From Microvelia longipes (Eukaryota; Arthropoda; Insecta; Hemiptera; Veliidae), in contig JACMZG010001911.1 in NCBI GenBank assembly GCA_018340805.1, forward strand, positions 49,717,213-49,781,212: DNA of 64,000 nt. The letters are read 5' to 3'. The notes beneath the pieces were generated by a model. That model saw only the letters and a list, made by a program, of their open reading frames with translations. It made no database searches and was not told where the DNA came from. Of this stretch, positions 23,307 through 35,525 are shown piece by piece (position 1 is the first letter of the stretch; every line of letters starts with the position of its first letter). A program made the translations under genes and the position numbers.

Positions 23307-23882
23307 ATGTCTGATTCAGATGATACATTTGATGAAAGTTATAGTAATGAAGAAGGAGAGAAGACGGAAGGATACAACCTCCGACCCCGTAAGGTATATG
23401 AGAAAGCTGGTCAATCTGATACAGGTCCTAAAGGTAAGCCCCCTAGGTCTATTACATTTAGCCAAGAACAGTTTGGCGAATTGTTAGGTACAGTTCATAG
23501 AATGAACAGTGAATTTCAAGAGAAACTTTTGCACAAAGTTTATTCCCTAGACAAAAACGAAAAGTCTGGAAATTTTACTAAGTGCACAGCCAGATTTGAT
23601 GGTGATAAGGGCTCTGATGTACTTGTCTTTTTGGACTCAGTCAAGGTTTATAAAGACTGTGCGAAAGTATCTGATGAAAATGCTTTACTCGGGTTACCTA
23701 TGTTACTTACTGGCCTTGCAGCTAAATGGTGGTTAGGGGTGAAGAATAGAATAAAATCTTGGAAAGAAGCGGTTAAAGAGTTGCGTAAGGCATTTAGTGG
23801 AGATAAACCCGCATATCGTACCTTCCAAAATATATTCAAATTAGAGCATGGTAACAAGTCGGCACAGGTGTTTATTTTTTGA
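23307..23882 (+). pseudogene. Gag N-terminal part, ended by an in-frame stop
   Basis: 191 codons from the first ATG after the primer-binding site. It has an acidic start (residues 1-20), a YNLRPRK patch, and a capsid-like helical region with ARFDGDKGSDVLVFLDSV. TGA at 23880-23882 interrupts it; the same frame stays open on both sides, so this is a point nonsense change rather than a natural gag end. Natural stop readthrough cannot be excluded but nothing supports it. Confidence 0.85.
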
Positions 23883-26726
23883 AATGTTCGCGCTTTTGCC
23901 GATTTACCATATGAATTAGAAGAGACCGTGCAACTTGATATAATTTATAGTAAACTAAGTAAGATTTTAAGGGAAAGAGTACACAGAGATAATATTAAGG
24001 ACATAGCGGATCTCTTAAAGCAATGTGAAACCGTAGAAGAAGTCTTAAAACCAGATGATACTGATGCATCTGTCAAACCTAAGGGACGTGCGCGTTGTAC
24101 CTTGTGTCGAAGGATCAATCATGACGCTTCTAATTGTAGATTAAAGAAGAAATTAGAGAGTAACGAGCCAAGTTCTCTCAAAACCATGGATACAGAACCG
24201 ATGAAGAAAGTTAGTTGTTATGGCTGTGGAGCTTCTGGAGTAGTCCGAGCTCAATGCCAACACTGTAACAATAAGGGAAGTAAAAGTGCAAATACGGTGG
24301 AAATTGACGAAGAATTATACACGGCAGCCCAGGACAGCATTAAAGTAGAACCGTTGCTCGTACCTATATCTATCTGCGGATTTAAGGGTACAGCAAGACT
24401 TGACACAGGAGCCACTTGTAGTCTAATGGGTCGTAATGTTTATGAAAAGATAAAAGACATAGTAGAGCTTTCCCCGGTAAATTTAAATCTCACTTTAGCT
24501 GACGGCATAAAAGCACCAAGAAGTGGATTCGTCGGCATGATCGACATTCAGATCGCTGGTAAAACAGTAAAAACTAGAATGATTGCTCTTAAAGATGCCG
24601 GAGACAATGCTACTTTACTGGGAGTTGATTTTATGAGGGATGCTAAACTAATCCCAGATATAGTAGAAAATAATTTTTTCTTCAAGGAAAACTCAAACAA
24701 CAAATTTAGTTTTGTGAAGAAAACACGAGCAGAAGAAGATAAGGCAACTAATGAGAAAAAATCAGCTCATGCTATTTCACTCCGGGAGGATGAGGCACCA
24801 AATCTGACAAGTAAGCAGAGGTTAGAACTGACAGAACTTTTGGAGAGGAACTCCTCAGTGTTTAACAATGCTGGAGAGGCAACTACTTTTGCAGAATATG
24901 CCATCATAACAAAAGAAGGACAAGCTCCAATTTCGGTACCTCCATATAGACTATCACCGCAGAGAAAAAAAGTGTTAGATAAAGAAATTGAAAAGATGCT
25001 GGCCGAAGACATTATAGAGGAGTGCGAATCACCTTGGGCATCTCCCGTGTTAATGATCCCTAAGAAGAATGGTCAAGTTAGGGTATGTGTAGATTTCAGG
25101 AACCTAAATGCTGTGACTGTCAGCGATAAATATCCAATGCCAAGGATCGAAGATTTACTCCACGAATCGAAGAAGGTAGCATTTGTTTCGTCTCTAGATT
25201 TAAGATCAGGGTACTGGCAGGTTAGCGTTCGACAGCAAGATAGAGACAAGACAGCATTCGTGACGCCATTAGGATCCTACAGGTTTAAACGCATGCCTTT
25301 TGGTCTAAAAAACGCGGGTGCCACATTCCAAAGGCTCATAGACAAGATGAAATCCGCGCTAAAAGACATATGTATTATTGCTTACCTGGACGACATTTTA
25401 ATAATGTCCGAAACATTCGAACAACATCTTAGAGATTTACAATTAGTATTTGATAGATTAAGTCTGTTTAAGCTAAGAGTGAACCGGGAGAAAAGCGTTT
25501 TTGTTAATTCAAGTGTAAAATACCTAGGGCACACCATTTCACAGGAAGGAATTCAGGCAGATCCTGATAAAATTTCAGCAGTGTTAGATAGACCACCTCC
25601 TAAAAATTTAAAACAATTGCTATCCTTTGTGCAGACGTGCTCATGGTTCAGAAAATTTATTCCACATTTTGCAGAAATCGCACGACCGCTGACAGAACTG
25701 ACAAAAGACAAAGCTGTATGGAAGTGGAGTAAACTTGAAGAAGAAGCATTCGAAAAGCTAAAACAGAGTTTAACTCAAGCACCGGTTCTGCAAAGAGCTG
25801 ATTTTGATAAACCCTTTATTTTGCGGACAGACGCCAGCAATTATGCTGTAGGAGCAGCTCTGATGCAGGGGGAGGGATCAGAAGAAAGACCCGTTGAATA
25901 CGCGAGCAAGCTTTTAACACCCGCAGAGAGAAACTACTCCACTACAGAAAGAGAGGCTTTAGCAATAGTCTGGGCGGTGGAGCGGTTTAGGAGTTATATC
26001 GAGTGCAACGAAATATTTATTTATTTAAAAACTGACCATCAACCTTTAAAATGGCTGATGTCCCTAAAATCTCCTTCGGGAAGATTGGCAAGATGGGCAC
26101 TAAAACTTCAACCATTCAACATAAATATCGACTATGCTCCAGGAAGGTCCAATGTGGTAGCAGACACCCTATCAAGACCCCCAATGGAAAATGTAGTGAT
26201 GGAGTCAGCCCAGGCAACATTCCCAGCCATTTCTAAAGATTCTTTAAGAATGGAACAAGAAAAGGATGACAACCTTAACAAAATAATAAAGGATTTAGAA
26301 AACAATAAATGTCCTGAGAACGTCGCGTCGTGGACAAAACGTGGGTACATAATGAACGACGGAGTTCTGTATCGGTACCAAGCAGATTCTGATTGCGACG
26401 AAGCTCAGTTAGTGGTACCTAAACAAAAAAGAATTGATATCTTGAAAAAGCATCATGATGCCCCAATGGCCGGTCACTATGGAGTAGAAAGGACGTTATA
26501 CCGTTTAACCCCAACGTTTTACTGGCCAGGAATGCGAAAGGACGTGGCGGAGTATGTGAAAAAGTGTGTCAGTTACCAGAAGTATAAGGCATCCAACTTG
26601 AAACCAGCTGGTCTAATACAAACACCAATATACTCCAGAAGATTTGAGTCACTATCCGTCGATCTATTCGGCCCATTGCCAGTTTCACAACAAGGCAACA
26701 AATGGGGTTTTGGTAGTCGAGGATAA
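23883..26726 (+). pseudogene. Rest of Gag plus Pol: protease, RT, RNase H, integrase N-part
   Basis: Open from the codon after the gag stop (first ATG 23928) to 26726. Domains in order: CCHC zinc knuckle C-X2-C-X4-H-X4-C at 24096-24137, followed by a second Cys cluster (CYGC...CQHC) without His; protease DTG at 24402-24410; RT with SLDLRSGYWQV and YLDD (25383-25394); RNase H with RTDASNYAVGA, TEREALAIVWA and KTDHQPLKWL; integrase zinc domain, where CVSY replaces the usual CxxC (Tyr codon 26574-26576). The reading breaks at 26704-26707, a run of four G with one base too many. Confidence 0.92.
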
Positions 26727-27566
26727 AGCTTCCGGTGGGTTGAGTTATTTCCCCTGGTAAGTGCTACGGCAGAGGAATGTGCAAAGAAGTTAATAGAAGA
26801 AGTATTTTTACGTTATGGGCTCTGCAGACGGATAACAAGCGACAACGGAGTACAATTTATTAGCGCAGTTATGCAGCAGGTATGCCACGTTTTAAAGATT
26901 GATCAATGTCTAACAGCTTTGTATCACCCAGAGGCAAATCCGGTTGAGAGGAAAAATAGAGACCTAAAACCACAGTTGGCGATTCTTGTAGGAAATGATC
27001 ATACAACATGGGATACAAAGCTACCAATGATTCGGTTCGCAATGAATTCAGCTATGTCATCAGCCACAGGATACACTCCGGCCTATCTCACTTTTGGGAG
27101 AGAGCTTCGGACAATAAGTGACGTGGAACATGACATGAGGGAGATTTTAGATAATGATAACTTCGTCCCACAGATAACTCCTTACCTGAAAGAACTACAG
27201 GAAGTTTGGAGAAACGCCAAAGAAAAAGTAGAAAAAGAGCAGGACAAGCAAAAGGAGTATGGCGACCGCACGCGCAGACCGACCCCAAAATACAAACCAG
27301 GCGATAAAGTTTTAGTAGACTGTCACAAATTGAGTAATAAATCTGCTGGCGTGACGAGCAAACTGATCCCTAAGCGAGATGGACCGTACATAATTGTAGA
27401 ATGTGTGTCCCCAACATCGTATATAGTAGCAGATATGAAGAACCCAACCATTGCGTTAGGAAAATATCATACATCTCAACTGACTCCATTTGTAGGCAAC
27501 TCAGCTCCAACACCAGTTGAACCTATAAGACGACGAGGAAGACCACGAAGACAACCTCCTTCGTAG
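26727..27566 (+). pseudogene. Integrase catalytic core and C-terminus
   Basis: A one-base loss near 26731-26735 cancels the preceding one-base gain, so from there to the TAG at 27564-27566 the original frame is open (first ATG 26871). The second catalytic Asp (TSDNGVQF, 26841-26843) and the Glu (PVERKNRD, 26946-26948) are kept, with a typical D-35-E style spacing by eye. The C-terminus has a GDKVLV/RDGPYIIVE beta-barrel-like region and a basic RRRGRPRRQ tail. Confidence 0.9.
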
Positions 27567-27603
27567 TAAGGCTAGTTCCCCGACTGAGGCAGCTTGGGAA
27601 ACT

Positions 27604-27613
27604 AGAGGGGGAG
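27604..27613 (+). other. Polypurine tract
   Basis: AGAGGGGGAG ends two bases before the 3' LTR, as expected for the plus-strand primer. Confidence 0.85.
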
Positions 27614-27615
27614 TC

Positions 27616-27735
27616 TGTGGCATTAGATTATTGACAAGCTGTCAATGTTTATTGTATTTTAGTTTTATTATAAGAATGAATATATCTATATTTGTTACAC
27701 TTAGTTATTGGTTATAATTAACTAGTAGTTCTACA
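27616..27735 (+). repeat. 3' LTR
   Basis: Same length and ends as the 5' LTR; differences are two G-to-A type changes (GATTATTG for GGTTATTG; TTATAAG for TTGTAAG). Confidence 0.95.
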
Positions 27736-28160
27736 TAAGTTATTATTAATATTGAATCTTCTTGCCTTCAAAATAACCAAATGAATGCTCTCTTATATAA
27801 TGACTAGTTTATCTTGTAATAAATTATTTTAGTCAATCCTCGCTGATTGAAAGGAATTATATTTTATTAAAATGTTTGTACTTTGATTAATATTAGTGCA
27901 TAAAGATAGTTGAAAATTAATTTTAATAAATTTATTTCAAGGATAAAATTTAATAGAAATCGAAGGACTGCAGGAGATGAATAGTCTTTTTTATTCTACA
28001 AAAGAAAATTTCTTAAAATGGTACACAATATAATTGTATATCTTAAAGTATGTTATTAATGTTTTTATATAAATTATTAACAACTTTAGCAAATTTCCAA
28101 AGGAAAAATTACCTTTGAGGTAGAAGCCATGGAGGGGGAGGTAAATTCTTTATATGTTCA
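27736..28160. other. AT-rich, no supported features
   Basis: Nothing recognised apart from an AATTTCCAAAGGAAAAATT palindrome at about 28091. Confidence 0.45.
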
Positions 28161-28167
28161 AGAATGT

Positions 28168-28249
<82 letters not shown>
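28168..28249. repeat. TA microsatellite, left of a SINE
   Basis: Probably one array with 28498-28607, split by SINE insertion. Confidence 0.85.
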
Positions 28250-28252
<3 letters not shown>

Positions 28253-28255
28253 TAT

Positions 28256-30020
<1,765 letters not shown>

Positions 30021-30023
30021 ACA

Positions 30024-30092
30024 CTTTCAAGTTACTTTTCACTCCCTTGGGAGTAAAAAGTAACTTTCTCCCTTGGGAGTGAAAAGTGTTTC
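30024..30092. repeat. Nested palindromes around CTCCCTTGGGAG
   Basis: GTTACTTTT...AAAAGTAAC forms one hairpin around CACTCCCTTGGGAGT. A second CTCCCTTGGGAG about 28 bp on allows a larger alternative hairpin with the flanking TTTTCA/TGAAAA. AATTTATAAGGGTGACC-like blocks follow at about 30140-30340. Confidence 0.65.
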
Positions 30093-30462
30093 CTATTATT
30101 GGGTTATTAGATCCAATTATATCATTTTTTTTAGGGGAGTGGTATTCTCTAAATTTATGCGGGTGACCGATCAACTTTTGTAATTTTCCTGGCATCCCCA
30201 AAATTTATAAGGGTGACCCGATAGAAAAAATTCTATTAGCTCAAAATCCGTTTCAGGTTAAAAGAAGTTGCTTGAAGTAATGTTTTTTTTTATTTCTTTG
30301 GGGGCAGCACTACCAAAATTTAAATAAGGGACCTGACCAAAAAATTAGAATAATATACAACAAAACGTTTTAAAATAAAATCAACATCTGGACATAAAAT
30401 CTTGTATGTACCTTGGGATTAAACTGCTATTTTCCCATGTGCAATTACCTTGTTACATACTT

Positions 30463-30492
30463 TGGTTCCCTTGGCTTACGCCTAAGGAACCA
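30463..30492. repeat. Hairpin around GGTTCC/GGAACC
   Basis: GGTTCCCTTGGCTTACGCCT, then AAGGAACC; a 9-bp imperfect stem. Confidence 0.55.
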
Positions 30493-30654
30493 ACTAACTG
30501 CTCAGGAAAAGGTGAAATAGCCTTACGTTAATTAAAGCTTAGAACATTAAGTTAGTTGGCATTAAATCAAATAATACAGGTTATACTTTTAAAATACGTA
30601 CAAAAATGCATTTAATAACTGCGATCATATTAGGCTGTCCTTAGTTTTTATTAG

Positions 30655-30850
30655 AAAAGCTTTTATGAGAATAGCACTATCTCGCTGCGTTCAGCCTAAG
30701 GATAGAGTGGTTACCCAAAGTCTATGTATAATGACATCGGACTCGCTTCGTTTGTCCTCAGAATGTTACGATTAAACGAAGCTTAAGGTGGTATTTCTTC
30801 TGTCTCGCTACGCTTGACCTCAGGATTATTAGGTAACCAAAAATCTAGGG
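30655..30850 (-). repeat. rep-A tail copies (minus)
   Basis: Contains CATCGGACTCGCTTCGTTTG, then TCCTCAG and TCTCGCTACGCTTGACCTCA, the complement of the GAGGACGAGCGAAGCGAGTCC-type tail. Confidence 0.6.
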
Positions 30851-30979
30851 TGTAGAAGGAAGCTTTTATCTGATGATATGTGGAACATCGAAAAGCGGTA
30901 AAAAAATACAATCTATGGGCCGTTAAAATATAAAATATTTTTAAAGAGGCGATCAATATTATTATGCAATTTTGTAGTT

Positions 30980-31150
30980 CTATAGATCACCTATAGATGA
31001 TAGATGTACATTTGTGACGAATTTCAACTTGATCGGTTTAATTTTCGACAAAATAAAAAAAATAAGTAAAATCATTATCCGGGGAAAGCACAACTAGCTT
31101 AAAGTCTTATTTTTGGGTCAAGTTTCAACTCTCTAGCACAGGTTAAACTT
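30980..31150 (-). repeat. rep-A middle fragment (minus)
   Basis: AAGTTTCAACTCTCTAGCAC at 31120 is the complement of the GCTAGAGAGTTGAAACTT block of rep-A. Confidence 0.55.
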
Positions 31151-31153
31151 TCG

Positions 31154-31155
<2 letters not shown>

Positions 31156-31231
<76 letters not shown>
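31156..31231. repeat. TA microsatellite
   Basis: About 38 TA units. Confidence 0.92.
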
Positions 31232-31232
<1 letters not shown>

Positions 31233-31345
31233 CAAACGGAATCGTTCCATCCATTCCCTACTTTACTTCCGTCATGTAAACTAACTTATTAGCGTAATTT
31301 TCATTATAAAAATTTACTAACACATAAAAAAAACTTAACAACCAT
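31232..31345 (+). repeat. Dispersed repeat right of TA tract, second copy
   Basis: See 3776-3960: AACGGAATCGTTCCATCCAT, ACTTCCGTCATG, then an ATTTTCATTATAAAAATTTACTAA end. Confidence 0.45.
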
Positions 31346-31939
31346 GATAAATGTAAAGGAAACAGTTAGTAAGTTATTTTCTTGACATCTTTCAGGTTTA
31401 CTACTTACATTTAATTTTAAGTGGCTCGTTATGACCATTAATAGTGAGCCTGAAAGTTGAAATAGTCTATATCTTTACAAATCAATATGGTGCATCTGTC
31501 GGATTGTATCTTTATTATTCAACTCTGTTTTATACTTTTATGTTTTGTTTATAACTCACTAAAGATAGCGCCACAAATACTAAAGAACTAAAACAAAAGT
31601 AACACTCTACAAACTACTCACCATAAAAGCCTTCTAAAAGCTCTGTTTCTATAAAAACCATTTTTTGTTAAAAAGTAATTTCAAGTATCTTTTGTTCTTT
31701 TTTTGTAAATTTTGAAAAAGCATAAAGAACAAAGAATGCCTACATCGGCCTTTTCTAAAGCTTAAAAGCATTTTCATTATTTTCTAAAATTATAATTTTT
31801 AAGTTTAGAAAGCATTTTCTTTAGAACTACAGAATAATATTTTAATATAGTTAAAAAGATATTATAGATGTAAAAAATGTTGATTTCCTTTTAGCTTTAC
31901 TTATAAAAGGTTTCTAAATATTTCCTTTTTATTTTAATT

Positions 31940-32600
31940 TTAATTTTTTACTTCTCCTGATTTATAAATAAGGAAAATCTCAAACCAGGATTTTACCTGA
32001 ATTATCCGTTACAGTCATAGAGATATATACTAGAGGGAGCATAGCCTATCTCAATACATCGAAAGGCCTGAAACATCGTTTTGGGGCTCCCAGGGGCTCT
32101 GTGTAACCTCTTTTAAACCTAACTAAAAACTTAACTAAACCTAACTTAACTAACCTTTCAAGAGTTAGTTAAGGTTATAATAAATCAATTGTTTTCGGCT
32201 TTCCGCGCATTGTTTGTGTTTTGATTAGTATTTTTAACGTTCTTGTATATACGTTAGTGTAATTTTGTAATAATTATTAGATTATATTTTAGCGAAGGTG
32301 GTCAGGTTATTTTTTTATGTTTCAAAATTCCACCAATAGGACCCCTCTAGTAATAATATCTCTATGGTTACAGGTGTTTCTAAAATCTGTTGAGAAGTTT
32401 TCACAAAGTTATGTGAGTCTGTCTGTATCGTCGTATTTACACTGTAATTGTGCTAGAGAGTTGAAACTTAGTACTCAAATCAATATTTAGAAAAAGTTGT
32501 GCAATCAGGAAAATAATTTTTATATGACGTCATTAACCCACAATTATGACTCAGCAAAACTTCGAAAATTCATAAAACGCTGGAAAATCTTATGATTACT
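31940..32600 (+). repeat. rep-A copy split by a rep-D insertion
   Basis: The left half ends GAATTATCCGTTACAG (32014) and the right half resumes GTTACAGGTGTTTCTAAAAT (32367), followed by AAGTTTTCACAAAG, GCTAGAGAGTTGAAACTTAG and the core TGACGTCA (32525-32532), 14 bp, TGACTCA (32547-32553). Confidence 0.75.
32015..32366 (+). mobile_element. rep-D MITE, complete, with target duplication
   Basis: 352 bp. The ends CATAGAGATATATACTAGAG and CTCTAGTAATAATATCTCTA-TG are imperfect inverted repeats. GTTACAG is duplicated at 32008-32014 and 32367-32373 (7 bp, or 8 bp with one mismatch). Its interruption of rep-A gives the order of events. No ORF. End sequence and 7-8-bp duplication suggest the hAT superfamily; this is inference. 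Confidence 0.85.
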
Positions 32601-32967
32601 TAGAGATTAGGCACTTTATTGTTTATTGTCAACAATAAATATATGGACAATTTCTCACAACGTCTACAGGCGTGTGTGGACAAAAACGGAAACCACCTAT
32701 CAGATGTTATTTTTCGTACATAATCAATGTTTTATTTTTTTCCCTCATTAATTTTCATAATGGCATCCAAGGTACGCACTGAAATAATAAAATTTTAGTT
32801 TCATTTGAAAATGAGAGTGTAGCTATTATTTCAAATCATCCATACCTCCCTGCCGGACCCTTTATAATTCTGAATTATTCTTATTTAAGAATGGTTTTTC
32901 AATGGTGAATTATTCATATTATGTGAATTATAAGTGCTAGTGGATTTTATACAATAAGGATGTAAAT

Positions 32968-33029
32968 AAAAGTCTATCCACAAATAAAATCATTCACATT
33001 AGTTGAAATTTATTTGTGGATAGACTTTT
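32968..33029. repeat. Perfect 21-bp inverted repeat
   Basis: The arms start AAAAGTCTATCCACAAATAA (32968-32988) and pair with 33009-33029 across a 20-nt spacer. Short hairpin element of unknown type. Confidence 0.75.
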
Positions 33030-33301
33030 CTTACGTCTTTTCAGATGTGATCATACCTGACAGAACTTACCTGGACCCTTATCAGTTTCTTCCCTATGTC
33101 CACACTCTCACCTGTATTATTATGTTGCCTCCCACCACTGTCCATTGACATCTTCCCAACATTTTCACTCAGTCTTGTCTTTGCCTTCATCTATTTCTTT
33201 ATATTTGATATATTTTTATTATTGCACATCAAAATGACTTGGCTTGGTCTAGGTGAGTATGATCCACTTTCAAAAAAATGTATCTCATTGGTTACAAATG
33301 G

Positions 33302-33373
33302 TAGCAGGGCGTGCTTTCGATCCACGGACCTCTGGATTATGGGCCCAGTACGCTTCCACTGTGCGTACTTACT
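33302..33373 (-). pseudogene. Initiator-methionine tRNA pseudogene
   Basis: Over 50 nt, the minus strand reads as animal initiator tRNA-Met: AGTGGAAGCGTACTGGGCCC, then ATAATCCAGAGGTCCGTGGA, then TCGAAAGCACG and CCTGCTA. The anticodon loop has CAT, the initiator-type T-loop ATCGAAA is present, and there is no intron. The first 13 nt no longer match: the acceptor stem has two mismatches and a wobble, the D stem is broken and the T stem has a G-G mismatch. A functional gene is unlikely. Confidence 0.8.
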
Positions 33374-33629
33374 TATGTATGTTTGACTTGTCGATTTTCG
33401 AATGAGTTTTGTCAAAATCTGGAAAAGTGTGTTGCAAGTAGTATTGGCACTTCTAAGGCAATTAGGCACAAACCGAAACTTCAGCGTCAAAGTTTTGTTT
33501 TTCTTTATGATTGTTGACATATTATATTTGTAGACTATGAAGGTTAGGCTTGTTAAGTTCAGGGTTGTAAAGTTTAGGCCTATAAAGTTTTAGACTTATA
33601 AAGTTTGACCACTGGGAAAAAAACGGATT

Positions 33630-33770
33630 TATTTTTCTCTGAGGACTCGCAAAGCAAGTTCAAATGGTAGTGTAATATACATTTGTTGATTTCTATATTC
33701 TGAGGACGAGCGAAGCAAATGATCAAGAATATGATGACGAAAAGTTCAGAGTCATCCCATACTCGATTTT
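33630..33770 (+). repeat. rep-A tail copy
   Basis: CTGAGGACTCGCAAAGCAAG, then TATATTCTGAGGACGAGCGA, a diverged GATGACGAAAAGTTCAGAG and CCCATACTCGATTTT end. Confidence 0.65.
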
Positions 33771-35040
33771 ATCTTTAAAATTGTATTATTGCGTTAAAAC
33801 ACCTAACAAGAACATTATTGTTCAGAACAAACAGTTCGAAAACACTTTGCAAATTACAAAAATTGGTTTAAGAAAACTATGTAAAATAAATATATTTTAC
33901 ACTCATCATTTAAATAGGGATTAGTACTAAAAATTACATTAATGCGCAAACCTCAAACTGCATAAAAGACTAGAGGAGACATAAACGACCTTAATTTCAA
34001 GCTAGTGAAAGTCCTGCAATAAGAAAAGATAATTAGGATATCCCAAAAAAGGCTGGAAAAAATCCCAAACACACAGAATGACACTAGTTTTATTACTGAT
34101 AAATCAAACAAAGTTTTCATTTTTTTTAAATTCCTTTATGAAATTACAACTTTAAATAAACTAAAAATTTAATAAAAGATCATAAAAATCCTTAAATTAC
34201 GTTTTTTATGTCATTTCTTATTAATTTTATCCTTGAGAGTTTTATGAAGCATGCAAAGTAAAAATTAATTTCTACACGAAAAATGTCATATATTTGGATT
34301 ATGACATTGACAATTTTATTATTTAGTTGAATGAAAACAATGATATTGCATTCTATAGGATGGTTCTAACTTCTCTTGAAGTAAAAAAAATCGGGGGTCT
34401 CTATGCCAAGTTTACATTTTTTAAATTTTGTAAATCCTTTGTTTTTGGGCCACTGTACAATAGGCTTTTTATCTAAATCTAATCTTTATGTTACTTTTTT
34501 TTATCTTTAAACATACCTATATCTTAACCAGTTTTAATTAGCGAAATAATTGATTTTATTTTACTTAGAAAAAATGATTAATCACATAAAATTTGTCATT
34601 TATTTCGTTTTGGTATGCATGTTTATTAAATTTTTAATTTAAAAAACATTAGGAAATGTATTTAGGGAATAAAGTTTAATTAAAACTGTAGTAGTGACAT
34701 TGAGCTGTATAATAAAGGCAACAATAAAACTCTAAAAAGAACTGACTCTAAATAAGGTTAGAGTTTTAAAAAATTATAAATTTTTACGACTAATAAAACT
34801 AATAAATATATTTTATAATTGGCCCATAAATTCTATTGTATTAAAAAATGCAATATTTAAAATATTATTTGAATTTACTTATTTTTTTATCAAACATTTC
34901 TGTGTTTTATCAACAATAGTAGATTTTTAGAGTGGGATTTTATATACCTTTTCTCCTAAGTGGCATGTTGAAAAAAATTTTAAACTACTTACGAATAACT
35001 TTTAGGAATAATACAATAACATTCAATGATAGTGGCTAGA
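33771..35040. other. AT-rich, no supported features
   Basis: Nothing recognised. Confidence 0.45.
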
Positions 35041-35049
35041 AATATTGGA

Positions 35050-35525
35050 GAAAACAGTTTTAGGATAGCCTTAGTAGTACTGTTTTAGTATAGCCTTAGT
35101 AGGTACAGTTTTTAGTATAGCCTTAGTAGTACTAATAGCCTTAGTAGTACAGTAGTATAGCCTTAGTAGTAGTTTTATAATAGCTTAGTACAGTTTTAGT
35201 ATAGCTTAGTAGTACAGTTTTATAATAGCCTTAGTAGTACAGTTTTAGTATAGCCTTAGTAGTACAGTTTTATAATAGCCTTAGTAGTACAGTTTTAGTA
35301 TAGCCTTAGTAGTACTGTTTTATAATAGCCTTAGTAGTACAAGTTTAGTATAGCCTTAGTAGTACTGTTTTAGTATAGCTTTAGTAGTACAGTTTTATAA
35401 TAGCCTTAGTAGTACTGTTTTAGTATAGCCTTAGTAGTACTGTTTTAGTATAGCCTTAGTAGTACTGTTTTAGTATAGCCTTAGTAGTACTGTTTTAGTA
35501 TAGCCTTAGTAGTACAGTGTTAGTA
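35050..35525. repeat. 25-bp minisatellite, about 19 units
   Basis: Unit AGTAGTACAGTTTTAGTATA plus GCCTT, with variants ACTG for ACAG and TATAATAG for TAGTATAG. The left third is irregular with shortened units; the right part is uniform. Confidence 0.92.

Larger units (their letters stand above)
23173..27735 (+). mobile_element. Near-complete Ty3/gypsy LTR retrotransposon (4.56 kb)
   Basis: Layout: 120-bp 5' LTR, primer-binding site, one gag-pol reading frame (23307-27566), purine tract, 120-bp 3' LTR. Pol order protease, RT, RNase H, integrase defines Ty3/gypsy; there is no envelope ORF. The LTRs differ at 2 of 120 positions, so insertion is fairly recent. Very short LTRs and a gag start almost touching the LTR recall the Mag-like lineage; this placement is inference. 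The copy is inactive as it stands: one stop in gag, two indels in integrase, one lost zinc ligand. Flanks (ATTAC and TAAGT) show no target duplication. Confidence 0.95.

Noticed and set aside
24214..24255. Second gag zinc knuckle thought to have lost its His
   Set aside because: The Cys-only CYGC...CQHC pattern may be the normal form in this lineage, so it is not reported as damage.
24767..25012. 81-aa minus ORF inside pol
   Set aside because: Antisense shadow of the young Ty3/gypsy pol.
33302..33373. Functional initiator tRNA-Met gene
   Set aside because: Acceptor, D and T stems have mismatches and the 5' end does not match.
35050..35525. CRISPR array
   Set aside because: Contiguous 25-bp tandem units without spacers, in a eukaryotic context.
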